Below the pieces are notes generated by a model that made no database searches, was not told where the DNA came from, and saw nothing but the letters and a program-made list of their open reading frames with translations. Position numbers and translations under genes: made by a program. A stretch of DNA of 5,249 nucleotides from Spirochaetales bacterium (GTDB taxonomy: Bacteria; Spirochaetota; Spirochaetia; DSM-16054; Sediminispirochaetaceae): positions 1 through 5,249 of the forward strand of contig JAASTM010000212.1 of the NCBI GenBank assembly GCA_021767325.1, written 5' to 3'. Shown here one piece after another: positions 1-5,249 of this stretch (positions within the stretch are counted from its first letter, which is position 1; each line of letters opens with the position of its first letter).

Positions 1-658
1 TGTACCATGCCAGCAGATACGTATGTGCTGAGGAAGCGGACCTCTCTCCCATCACATCGGCCAGGAACACGCTGCCCGGCTGCAGGCATACCTGCTGGTT
101 TTGTGCGCTCTCAACCGCGGCCGCACCTTCCACCCGGGGCAGGCCGGCCAGCTGATGCATATAGCCTTCCAACACGGGATAGACGGGCAACTCTCGCAGA
201 TAATCATAGCGCATGTATACTTTGTGCGGGACGGCGGCTACTTCCACTTCTGCAGCAGGATAGGATTGAGAGCCCTGCGTCTGCGCATCACCGCAGCCGG
301 GGAGGTCGAACACGAAGCGCAGGGTGGTTATACGCCCCCGGGCGGTTCTGGCCAGTACAAACCCGGTGCTTTCCCACTGCGAGGTTTTTAAGCGCAGCAT
401 TGCAGCCGCACCGCTTTTCGTGTGAGCGTCGGAAAACTCCTGCAGTACTTCGAAGTCTATATCCGGATATGCAGAGAAAAGCTGCACCACATGCTCCTGC
501 ACCGCCGGCACAGAATAGTATTGCCGGCTGCAGCCGGTAAACAACTTTATTCTGTGGAAACAGAGCGAATCAATCCGGCCGATCTGACGCTCCTGCAAGA
601 CGAATTCGATAAACTCATCTAAAACTGCCTTTGCACTTCGTCCGTACTGCTCTGCCAT
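1..658 (-). CDS. SnoaL-like (NTF2-fold) protein, partial at its 3' end, possibly with a cupin-like C-terminal part
   Basis: This frame is open from an ATG at 658 to the left edge with no stop, giving 219 residues of an incomplete protein. The start is supported by GAGGAG at 668-673, nine bases upstream and inside the last codons of the preceding gene, whose stop is only 6 bases away, so translation is probably coupled. Residues about 11-120 look like a divergent SnoaL-like domain: an N-terminal helix, then LFSAYPD (60-66) matching the family's 'lf.afPD' turn, then strands ending in GRITTLRFVFD (108-118) in the place of the usual 'GkI.e.w...D' end strand. There is no signal peptide or membrane segment, so it should be cytoplasmic. 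Residues 190-219 contain LQPGSVFLADVMGE and a later His, faintly like the 'l.pGdv.l.eD..G.GH' strand of cupins; this second assignment is speculative. Substrate and reaction are unknown. The SnoaL call rests on motif spacing only. Confidence 0.72.
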   Translation of the reverse strand, partial: MAEQYGRSAKAVLDEFIEFVLQERQIGRIDSLCFHRIKLFTGCSRQYYSVPAVQEHVVQLFSAYPDIDFEVLQEFSDAHTKSGAAAMLRLKTSQWESTGFVLARTARGRITTLRFVFDLPGCGDAQTQGSQSYPAAEVEVAAVPHKVYMRYDYLRELPVYPVLEGYMHQLAGLPRVEGAAAVESAQNQQVCLQPGSVFLADVMGERSASSAHTYLLAWY

Positions 659-664
659 ACTGGA

Positions 665-1807
665 CTACTCCTCGGATACAGCTTCCGCCTTCTGGCGGGC
701 CCGTTCAATACGGACCATGGTTTCGAGCTCATTGAACAGGGTCAGTTCTTCCACAAAGCGGCCGTCCTTGATCACATGGTTGGTAATACCCATGATTTCT
801 ACCCGCAGGTTAGAAGGCCGACCGAAAATACCGTTACCCCTGTGAGTCCCGCGCATTGTCCACCGCGTAGAGGACCGGAACCCGTCTTTCGCATTTCCGT
901 TCCAGTAAATATCATCGATACTCAGATGCGCATCGGGAAACAGCGAAATCCACTGCAGAAGCTGCTTTTTGTATGAGTCACGGCCGCAGAGGGTTTGGTT
1001 ACGACTGCCGTGATACTGGTAGTTCTCATTGTAATACTCATCAGCCCGTCCGAACAGCCGCCAGTTGAAGGTTTCTTCCAGGGCACGCCTTATCAGACCT
1101 TCTACATCCTCCGCTCCGGCGGGCTTAGGCGGCAGCTCGGGCGGCTCACCCTCACCGAGGGTCCTTTCGATCGGCCCCTCCTCGGCCTGGTAGTCATCAC
1201 AGTACCCGTCAGCTACCAGCTTTTTCACCGTTTCATCCAAATCGAGACCGAGCTGTTGTACCGTAGCAACATCATCATGCACTACCCATTCCTCGATAAT
1301 GCGATTCTTGCGGGTAAAGCAGTTGGCAATACCCCGGCGGCAAATTTTTCGTCCCGTCGGCGGACCGTACATACTCCACCCGAGATTGGTTCCGACCGCT
1401 GTACTCGGCATGGAGGTATCGAAGCCATCCCGGTCATTACCACGCCACAGCACATCGTCCACGTACAGTTTGAAGTCGGGAAATGCATTCTGCGCCCCGG
1501 CAGTAGCGGCAACCACATCATCACGGCCGTATACCAGGCCGTGGGGCATATGCGCCAGGGATTTGTGATGATAGTGGGTATAGATAAGCCCGACGTTCTT
1601 CTGGTCCCAGATCTTATATGTACAGCGGACAATGTAGTCGACTATATCGGTGTAATCCTCATCAAAGCCTTCGAGGCTCTGCCGGCGCCCACCCTGTGGA
1701 GGTATCATTTCGCTGATATCGGCCTTTAAGTCGAACTCGATTTTATCCTCTCCGGTCGCGCTGCCGGCAGATACACTAGTTGTTTTTTTACGCTCTTTTT
1801 CTGCCAT
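665..1807 (-). CDS. Tandem double SnoaL-like/NTF2-fold protein, 380 aa, probable cytoplasmic enzyme
   Basis: The start ATG at 1807 is preceded by AGGAG (1814-1818) at 6 bases, and TAG at 665-667 ends the gene. Residues 1-45 form a charged, probably disordered tail. Two SnoaL-like domains follow, at about 51-190 and 234-370, joined by a Pro/Glu-rich linker (about 205-232). Matching motifs lie exactly 181 residues apart: GRD at 94 and 275, FPD at 109 and 290, DD at 117 and 298, W at 121 and 302, GN at 123 and 304, DGF at 127 and 308, EE at 172 and 353. Ordinary SnoaL-like proteins are single domains of about 120-150 residues, so this is a fused duplication. Domain 1 ends in WVVHDD (174-179), where family members often carry a functional acid; domain 2 has LFNE (357-360), with Asn at the position of Asp178. 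There is no signal peptide, so it acts in the cytoplasm. Its place after two importer permeases suggests it handles the imported compound. The fold is fairly sure; function is not, as the superfamily spans cyclases, isomerases, dehydratases and binding proteins. Confidence 0.88.
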   Translation of the reverse strand: MAEKERKKTTSVSAGSATGEDKIEFDLKADISEMIPPQGGRRQSLEGFDEDYTDIVDYIVRCTYKIWDQKNVGLIYTHYHHKSLAHMPHGLVYGRDDVVAATAGAQNAFPDFKLYVDDVLWRGNDRDGFDTSMPSTAVGTNLGWSMYGPPTGRKICRRGIANCFTRKNRIIEEWVVHDDVATVQQLGLDLDETVKKLVADGYCDDYQAEEGPIERTLGEGEPPELPPKPAGAEDVEGLIRRALEETFNWRLFGRADEYYNENYQYHGSRNQTLCGRDSYKKQLLQWISLFPDAHLSIDDIYWNGNAKDGFRSSTRWTMRGTHRGNGIFGRPSNLRVEIMGITNHVIKDGRFVEELTLFNELETMVRIERARQKAEAVSEE

Positions 1808-1813
1808 AAGTTG

Positions 1814-1818
1814 CTCCT
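1814..1818 (-). promoter_or_regulatory. Ribosome binding site of the double SnoaL-like gene
   Basis: AGGAG on the minus strand lies 6 bases before the ATG at 1807. It fixes the start at MAEKERKK, and no longer reading is needed. Confidence 0.75.
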
Positions 1819-1836
1819 GTTTAGCTTCATTAAGAG

Positions 1837-1867
1837 GCGACTTCCCGCCGTAAGAGCGGGAAGTCGC
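1837..1867 (-). other. Perfect 12-bp intercistronic stem-loop
   Basis: GCGACTTCCCGC (1837-1848) pairs without mismatch with GCGGGAAGTCGC (1856-1867) around a 7-base loop. It sits between the MalG-type permease and the double SnoaL-like gene. On the minus strand the stem is followed by CTCTTAATGAAGC, with no run of T, and none follows on the plus strand either. It is therefore a poor fit to a classical intrinsic terminator. Likelier roles are protecting the 3' end of the permease message, partial attenuation, or a structured 5' leader for the downstream gene if transcription also starts at the nearby TATAAT. Confidence 0.75.
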
Positions 1868-1876
1868 GGATAGGAT

Positions 1877-1882
1877 ATTATA
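1877..1882 (-). promoter_or_regulatory. Possible -10 hexamer (TATAAT) of an internal promoter
   Basis: The minus strand reads GTATATAATATCC here, an exact TATAAT about 70 bases before the double SnoaL-like start. No convincing TTGACA-like -35 element is visible 16-18 bases upstream, where the sequence around ATAAGAGC is a poor match. If real, it would let the two SnoaL-like genes be expressed separately from the transporter, with the 12-bp hairpin in their leader. A chance match in an AT-rich spacer is quite possible. Confidence 0.3.
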
Positions 1883-1903
1883 TACATTCGAAAGAGACTG
1901 CTC

Positions 1904-2908
1904 TTATCCCTTTACAGCTCCGCCAGTCAGCCCCTTTACAAGGTGCTTCTGGAAGAAAATAATTATCAGTACGATCGGTACCGTTGCCGAAACCGCAGCT
2001 GCGGCGGCCATTGTAATATGCCCCGGGGCCTCACCGCCGGTAAACTGGACGATTGCAACCGGCAGGGTCCATTTGGAGTTGGTCAGCACTCTCGCCAGCA
2101 GGAACTCGTGATATGCAAGCAGGAGCGAAAACAGACCGGTTGAAATAATTCCGGGCCATGCGGAGGGAATGATAACCCGTGCAAATGCCGAAAAGGGGCC
2201 CAGGCCGTCGATTTTCGCCGATTCTTCCAGCTCCTTTGGGATTTCGGCAAAGAATGCCCGCAGCATCCAGATACTGAAGGGCTGGTTAGCGGCCACGAGC
2301 ACAAGAATCAACATGATGTAGGTATCGTGAAAACCGGTCAGCTGTCCCAAGGAGTAATAGGGCAGCGCAAATGCCATCCGCGGCAGGGCCCGGAAGGCGA
2401 GCGCCACTATCAGAATAATAACTCCATCGATTCCACTGAAACGGGCCAAAGCGTAGCCGGCCAGACTGCCGATCGTCATTGAAATGGTTACAACACCTAC
2501 CGTTACGATGACTGAGTTCACAAAGTAGTTGTAGAACTCGGCGGTGTCTATAATTCGCGGCAGCAGCCAGAGTGTGAAGAAGAAAATTGCCAAAGCGCCG
2601 AGATACACAACACTCTTCGGAAGCGGCAGACGGTCCGCAAACAGCAACAGTAACACAATAGTTGCAAACAGCGCTATCAGAATCATTCCGAGATACCCGA
2701 AGTTTTCGGGAGTCGAGTTAAGCCAGAGCTTCTCATAGTTTTGAAAGGTCGGCTTGAAGAATATCAAAGGTGTCCGGGCAAAGGCCTGCCGCACATTCTT
2801 GAAAGACTGCAGAGCCGTCCAGAGAAACGGAATAACACTGTAGAGTGCAAAACCGACAAGTAATACATATACTCCTAATCTGGCGATTGGATTTTTAATA
2901 GGTTGCAT
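1904..2908 (-). CDS. Carbohydrate ABC transporter permease, MalG type, with two extra membrane helices
   Basis: This is one of the two inner-membrane subunits of a binding-protein-dependent ABC importer; it passes the solute and docks the ATPase. The EAA coupling loop is clear at 226-248 (E229, S230, A231, G235, P248), and the C-terminus GLTGGAVKG is typical of MalG-type subunits. The first helix is at about 11-30, followed by the usual periplasmic FKPTFQNYEKLW (51-62), and NYFVNS (127-132) opens the conserved core. Between these two motifs lie about 60 additional residues with two strongly hydrophobic segments (about 71-91 and 100-119) joined by a basic turn (R93, K98). The protein is therefore 334 residues rather than the usual 270-300 and should have eight helices instead of six. 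The ATG at 2908 starts 3 bases after the upstream permease's stop, with AAGGAT (2915-2920) as the ribosome site, so the two are translated together. The substrate cannot be read from the sequence. Confidence 0.93.
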   Translation of the reverse strand: MQPIKNPIARLGVYVLLVGFALYSVIPFLWTALQSFKNVRQAFARTPLIFFKPTFQNYEKLWLNSTPENFGYLGMILIALFATIVLLLLFADRLPLPKSVVYLGALAIFFFTLWLLPRIIDTAEFYNYFVNSVIVTVGVVTISMTIGSLAGYALARFSGIDGVIILIVALAFRALPRMAFALPYYSLGQLTGFHDTYIMLILVLVAANQPFSIWMLRAFFAEIPKELEESAKIDGLGPFSAFARVIIPSAWPGIISTGLFSLLLAYHEFLLARVLTNSKWTLPVAIVQFTGGEAPGHITMAAAAAVSATVPIVLIIIFFQKHLVKGLTGGAVKG

Positions 2909-2911
2909 AGT

Positions 2912-3775
2912 TTAATCCTTTCCCATAACACTTCTATAGGTTTTGCGCAGCCAGGGAATGAGTACCACCAGCACGCCCAATACAGTAAGTACCGCCGTTG
3001 CATTAGCCCGACCGAGCCGCTGAACCTTAATGCCGATTCTGAAGTTGTACATCATCAAGTTCTCCGCGTGATAAATCGGGTTTTGTTCGCTTATTACCAA
3101 TATACTGTCGAACATACGATACATATCCATGATCAAAATCATTGTTGCCATTAGAAGCAGAGGCCTGAGATGAGGAATCACGATATATTTGAGCTGCTGC
3201 AGGCGAGTGGCCCCATCAACAGCAGCCGCCTCAAGGTGATCTTGCGGCAGGGTCTGCAATCCGGCAAAAAACACCACCAACGGATACGGTGTAGCATGCC
3301 AAATCAGGTGGAGAATAATCAAAGATCTTACGGATGTCGGGTTGAACAGGAACGGCTGATTAAATACCACTCCATAAAGCCATTCAATAAGCCCTCCAGT
3401 CTCGAACAACTGCTTGAACATCAGAGTACCGACTACAGGAACCACGATAAACGGCAGCAGAAAACAGGCCAGAAACAAGCCTCTAAACAGAGGGTTTACC
3501 TGATCGAGAAACAAAGCCATCACAAACCCGATGAACAGCTGTGAAGGCACAGTAATCACAATGATGAGGAGAGAAAATCGAAAAGCTTCCCAGAACTTTG
3601 GATCGGAGAAAATTGTCAGATAATTCTGAAAACCAACCGCCTCCGGGGTGTTGATGTTCATAAAAGTCACAAAGTGAAAGCTCAAATAGGCAGCATACGC
3701 CAGAGGTATAATCATGAGCAGAAACATGAGTGCGTTACTCGGCGCAACAAACTGATAAAAAATCTTCCGTTTCAT
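2912..3775 (-). CDS. Carbohydrate ABC transporter permease, MalF/UgpA type
   Basis: This is the partner permease subunit of the importer, in the inner membrane. At 287 residues it has the usual length of short MalF/UgpA-type proteins. Hydrophobic segments are seen at about 11-32, 66-90, 97-119, 150-172, 203-219 and 259-276, i.e. six helices. The EAA loop that contacts the ATPase is at 181-205, with E182, A183, A184, G188 and P201 in register. The conserved GFQNYLTIFSD (48-58) sits in the first periplasmic loop. I chose the ATG at 3775 (MKRKIFYQF) because AGAGGAG (3784-3790) lies 8 bases upstream. A longer reading from 3826 would begin inside the stem-loop at 3820-3848 and add 17 charged residues not expected in the family. 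The gene follows the binding-protein gene after a 90-base spacer and is tightly linked to the next permease. Confidence 0.94.
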   Translation of the reverse strand: MKRKIFYQFVAPSNALMFLLMIIPLAYAAYLSFHFVTFMNINTPEAVGFQNYLTIFSDPKFWEAFRFSLLIIVITVPSQLFIGFVMALFLDQVNPLFRGLFLACFLLPFIVVPVVGTLMFKQLFETGGLIEWLYGVVFNQPFLFNPTSVRSLIILHLIWHATPYPLVVFFAGLQTLPQDHLEAAAVDGATRLQQLKYIVIPHLRPLLLMATMILIMDMYRMFDSILVISEQNPIYHAENLMMYNFRIGIKVQRLGRANATAVLTVLGVLVVLIPWLRKTYRSVMGKD

Positions 3776-3783
3776 AGAAAAAA

Positions 3784-3790
3784 CTCCTCT
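3784..3790 (-). promoter_or_regulatory. Ribosome binding site deciding the MalF-type permease start
   Basis: AGAGGAG on the minus strand stands 8 bases before the ATG at 3775. It supports that start over the upstream in-frame ATG at 3826, which lies in a hairpin and has no such site. Confidence 0.75.
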
Positions 3791-3810
3791 TGTACCAAAA
3801 CGGATACGAG

Positions 3811-3848
3811 TAAACAAAACCCGCATCCGTCTTGAAATCGGATGCGGG
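3811..3848 (-). terminator. Intercistronic stem-loop with T-rich run after the binding-protein gene (probable partial terminator)
   Basis: CCCGCATCCG (3820-3829) pairs perfectly with CGGATGCGGG (3839-3848) around a 9-base loop, starting 17 bases after the binding-protein stop. On the minus strand the stem is followed directly by TTTTGTTTAC, as in an intrinsic terminator with an interrupted T run. Since the permeases downstream belong to the same system and no clear promoter is seen in the spacer, it probably stops only part of transcription and protects the upstream message. This arrangement is common after binding-protein genes, which are needed in excess over the membrane subunits. Confidence 0.78.
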
Positions 3849-3865
3849 CGTTGGTTCTATTTACT

Positions 3866-5200
3866 CTAGTCGATAAATCCGTTTGCCTTAGCTTCTTCAG
3901 TATACTTGGCAGCGGCCTTGTCGAGAGCTTCTTTCGGACTGAGCTCTCCGGTGCCTACCAGCGGTAAGAATTCGCCAAGGGCGGTTCGTGCCAGCGGAGT
4001 TCCCGGAAGGTTCTTATACGCGCCGACACCCTTTGCAATGGTTTCCATAGCTGCGGGCATATACGCATCGGCGTTTTCACTCTGCACCGCTTTCATGCGG
4101 GTGGGAATACCGTAACCGGCAGCTTCTTCCTGACTCTCGAGATCAACAGCCTCCATAATCACTTTGAACACAAGCTCGTGATCAACTTCGGTGTTCTTCG
4201 GGATGCAGTAAAAGTCGTTCCAAGTACTGCCGCCGAGGGGTCCGCCAGGGGTCGGAGCTGCTGCCGGAGCAAATTTGATTTCATCGGGATATGCGGACAC
4301 ATCCGGATCGTCCATATTTGCCGCACGGGAGGCCCAGATTTGCGCCATGGCAAGACGGCCGGTCTGCAGACCGACTTCGCTGTCGTCGATGCTGTAGGAC
4401 ATACCGGTCTGTCCCATTGCTTTCTCAGCAACCTCTTTCATTTTTTCGAGTGCTTTTACACCGGCCGGACTGTTGAAAGCAACAGTATTGTCTTCGTTGA
4501 TGAAATCGCCGCCGAAGGCACGCACAAAGTGCAGAAACTCGATTTCCCAGGCCCATCCGGCATGCAGGTTCATGGTAAAGGGTACATCGATGCTCGGTTC
4601 GTTTTCTGCCAGAGCCTGACTTACTTCGATTACCTCGTCATAGGTAGTCGGTACTTCCAAACCGTGTTTTTCAAACAGGTCCTCGCGGTACATCAGGTGA
4701 AGGGTATTGGAAGCCATCGGTATGCCGACGATCTTTCCGTCTACAGTGGCCGCATCCCAGGCGGTCTGAGGTATATCGCCCAGGTCGTATTCGTCCCAGT
4801 ACTTTTCGATCAGATCATCCAGCGGCAGGAGCCAGTCGGCATAGCCCCATTCACTAATCTGAGCATTGGCAGCATGCACAACCGCATAGGGAGACTTTTT
4901 GCCTCCGGAGAGCGCCAGCCGAACCTGTTCCTGCGCACTTGCGGAATCCAAGAGTTGAGTATTTACCTTCAAATTCTGAACAGCATTGAGTTTTTCCAAT
5001 TCTTCTGCATAGAACTCGGTAATCGGAAATGCCCAACCGATCATATCGATAGACACATTTTCTGCCGGAGCTTCGATACCGAACTCCGCAGCAGCCTCTG
5101 CAGAGGCCTCACCACCACCAGCTTCCTGCTGGCCACCGGCAAATGCACTCATTCCGAATAGCACTGCCAAGATCAAAACTAACAGAATAGTTTTTTTCAT
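3866..5200 (-). CDS. Extracellular solute-binding protein of a carbohydrate ABC importer (family 1 type)
   Basis: It captures the solute in the periplasm and delivers it to the permease pair. The 444-residue length is normal for family 1 sugar-binding proteins. A signal peptide is evident: KK at 2-3, a hydrophobic core at 4-18, and AFA (19-21) before GGQQEA. An Ala/Gly/Glu-rich spacer (22-45) precedes the mature fold. Family hallmarks are VDGKIVGIP (153-161), then YREDLFEKHGLEVPTTYDEV (171-190), the 'rkDLFek.Gl..PtTwdE' signature, and later GGSTWNDFYCIPKNT (323-337). Trp and Tyr residues such as W56, W118, W123, W216, W218, W289 and W327 are candidates for stacking on a sugar, but no specific sugar can be inferred. 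There is no lipobox cysteine; C332 is the only Cys. I chose ATG 5200 rather than the in-frame ATG at 5233 because AAGGAGG (5206-5212) lies just upstream and the signal peptide then begins with MKK. Confidence 0.94.
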   Translation of the reverse strand: MKKTILLVLILAVLFGMSAFAGGQQEAGGGEASAEAAAEFGIEAPAENVSIDMIGWAFPITEFYAEELEKLNAVQNLKVNTQLLDSASAQEQVRLALSGGKKSPYAVVHAANAQISEWGYADWLLPLDDLIEKYWDEYDLGDIPQTAWDAATVDGKIVGIPMASNTLHLMYREDLFEKHGLEVPTTYDEVIEVSQALAENEPSIDVPFTMNLHAGWAWEIEFLHFVRAFGGDFINEDNTVAFNSPAGVKALEKMKEVAEKAMGQTGMSYSIDDSEVGLQTGRLAMAQIWASRAANMDDPDVSAYPDEIKFAPAAAPTPGGPLGGSTWNDFYCIPKNTEVDHELVFKVIMEAVDLESQEEAAGYGIPTRMKAVQSENADAYMPAAMETIAKGVGAYKNLPGTPLARTALGEFLPLVGTGELSPKEALDKAAAKYTEEAKANGFID

Positions 5201-5205
5201 TTTCT

Positions 5206-5212
5206 CCTCCTT
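5206..5212 (-). promoter_or_regulatory. Strong ribosome binding site of the binding-protein gene
   Basis: AAGGAGG on the minus strand lies 5 bases before the ATG at 5200, a near-perfect Shine-Dalgarno match suited to a highly made protein. It falls inside the longer reading from 5233 and argues against that start. The remaining 37 bases to the right edge show no convincing promoter, so the operon's main promoter probably lies outside the window. Confidence 0.85.
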
Positions 5213-5249
5213 ATATTTTGACGCCCCTTCCATGCGGGTATGCTCAGAA

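Noticed and set aside
7..622. Overlapping plus-strand open frames (7-540, 101-391, 422-622)
   Set aside because: They oppose the minus-strand partial gene at 1-658, which has a good ribosome site, tight spacing to its upstream neighbour and SnoaL-like motifs. The plus-strand products are Arg/Pro-rich, typical of shadow frames.
995..1729. Plus-strand open frame of 244 codons
   Set aside because: It is antisense to the double SnoaL-like gene, whose internal repeat, start site and family motifs are clear; the translated product resembles no family.
1892..1905. Small inverted repeat AAGAG-ACTG-CTCTT at the end of the MalG-type permease gene
   Set aside because: Five base pairs with a 4-base loop overlapping a stop codon is within chance expectation and has no T run; the 12-bp hairpin next to it is the significant structure.
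2903..3544. Plus-strand frames at 2903-3154 and 3170-3544
   Set aside because: They are antisense to the MalF-type permease gene, whose helices and EAA loop are unambiguous.
3776..3826. Longer N-terminus for the MalF-type permease from the ATG at 3826
   Set aside because: That ATG is inside the terminator-like hairpin and has no ribosome site; the ATG at 3775 has AGAGGAG at 8 bases and gives the usual family N-terminus.
4178..5161. Long plus-strand open frame of 327 codons
   Set aside because: It lies entirely antisense to the well-supported binding-protein gene, has no ribosome site pattern or recognisable motif, and its composition is that of a complement of a real gene.
5201..5233. Longer N-terminus for the binding protein from the ATG at 5233
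   Set aside because: It would put 11 charged residues before the signal peptide and translate through the strong AAGGAGG site.

Overview
The window holds five genes, all read from the minus strand (right to left), arranged as one probable operon. In transcription order they are a periplasmic solute-binding protein, two inner-membrane permeases of a carbohydrate-type (CUT1-like) ABC importer, a cytoplasmic protein made of two fused SnoaL-like/NTF2-fold domains, and a second SnoaL-like protein whose 3' end runs off the left edge. No ATPase gene is visible. It may lie beyond either edge or be supplied by a shared CUT1 ATPase elsewhere in the genome.

The organism is probably a free-living spirochaete (Spirochaeta-like). 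The main clue is the binding protein's N-terminus, a short hydrophobic signal ending in AFA followed by GGQQEA, which I know as a recurrent pattern in Spirochaetaceae sugar-binding proteins. Roughly balanced GC and strong AGGAGG-type ribosome binding sites fit but do not prove this. No RNA gene, insertion sequence, CRISPR array or phage element was found.

Layout: 3866-5200 binding protein; 3776-3865 a gap with a 10-bp stem-loop followed by a T-rich run, which probably attenuates transcription so that the binding protein is made in excess; 2912-3775 MalF-type permease; 1904-2908 MalG-type permease, only 3 bases downstream; 1808-1903 a gap with a TATAAT hexamer and a perfect 12-bp stem-loop; 665-1807 double SnoaL-like protein; 1-658 second SnoaL-like protein, 6 bases downstream. 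There is no gene-free stretch longer than about 100 bases.

Working model (inference): the binding protein and permeases import a sugar or sugar-like compound, and the two cytoplasmic SnoaL-like proteins act on it or on a product of it. The SnoaL-like superfamily includes cyclases, isomerases, dehydratases, hydrolases and non-catalytic binders, so neither the reaction nor the substrate can be read from sequence. The most unusual features are the gap-free internal duplication in the 380-residue protein, with an Asp in copy 1 replaced by Asn in copy 2, a two-helix insertion in the MalG-type permease, and a possible cupin-like tail on the last protein.
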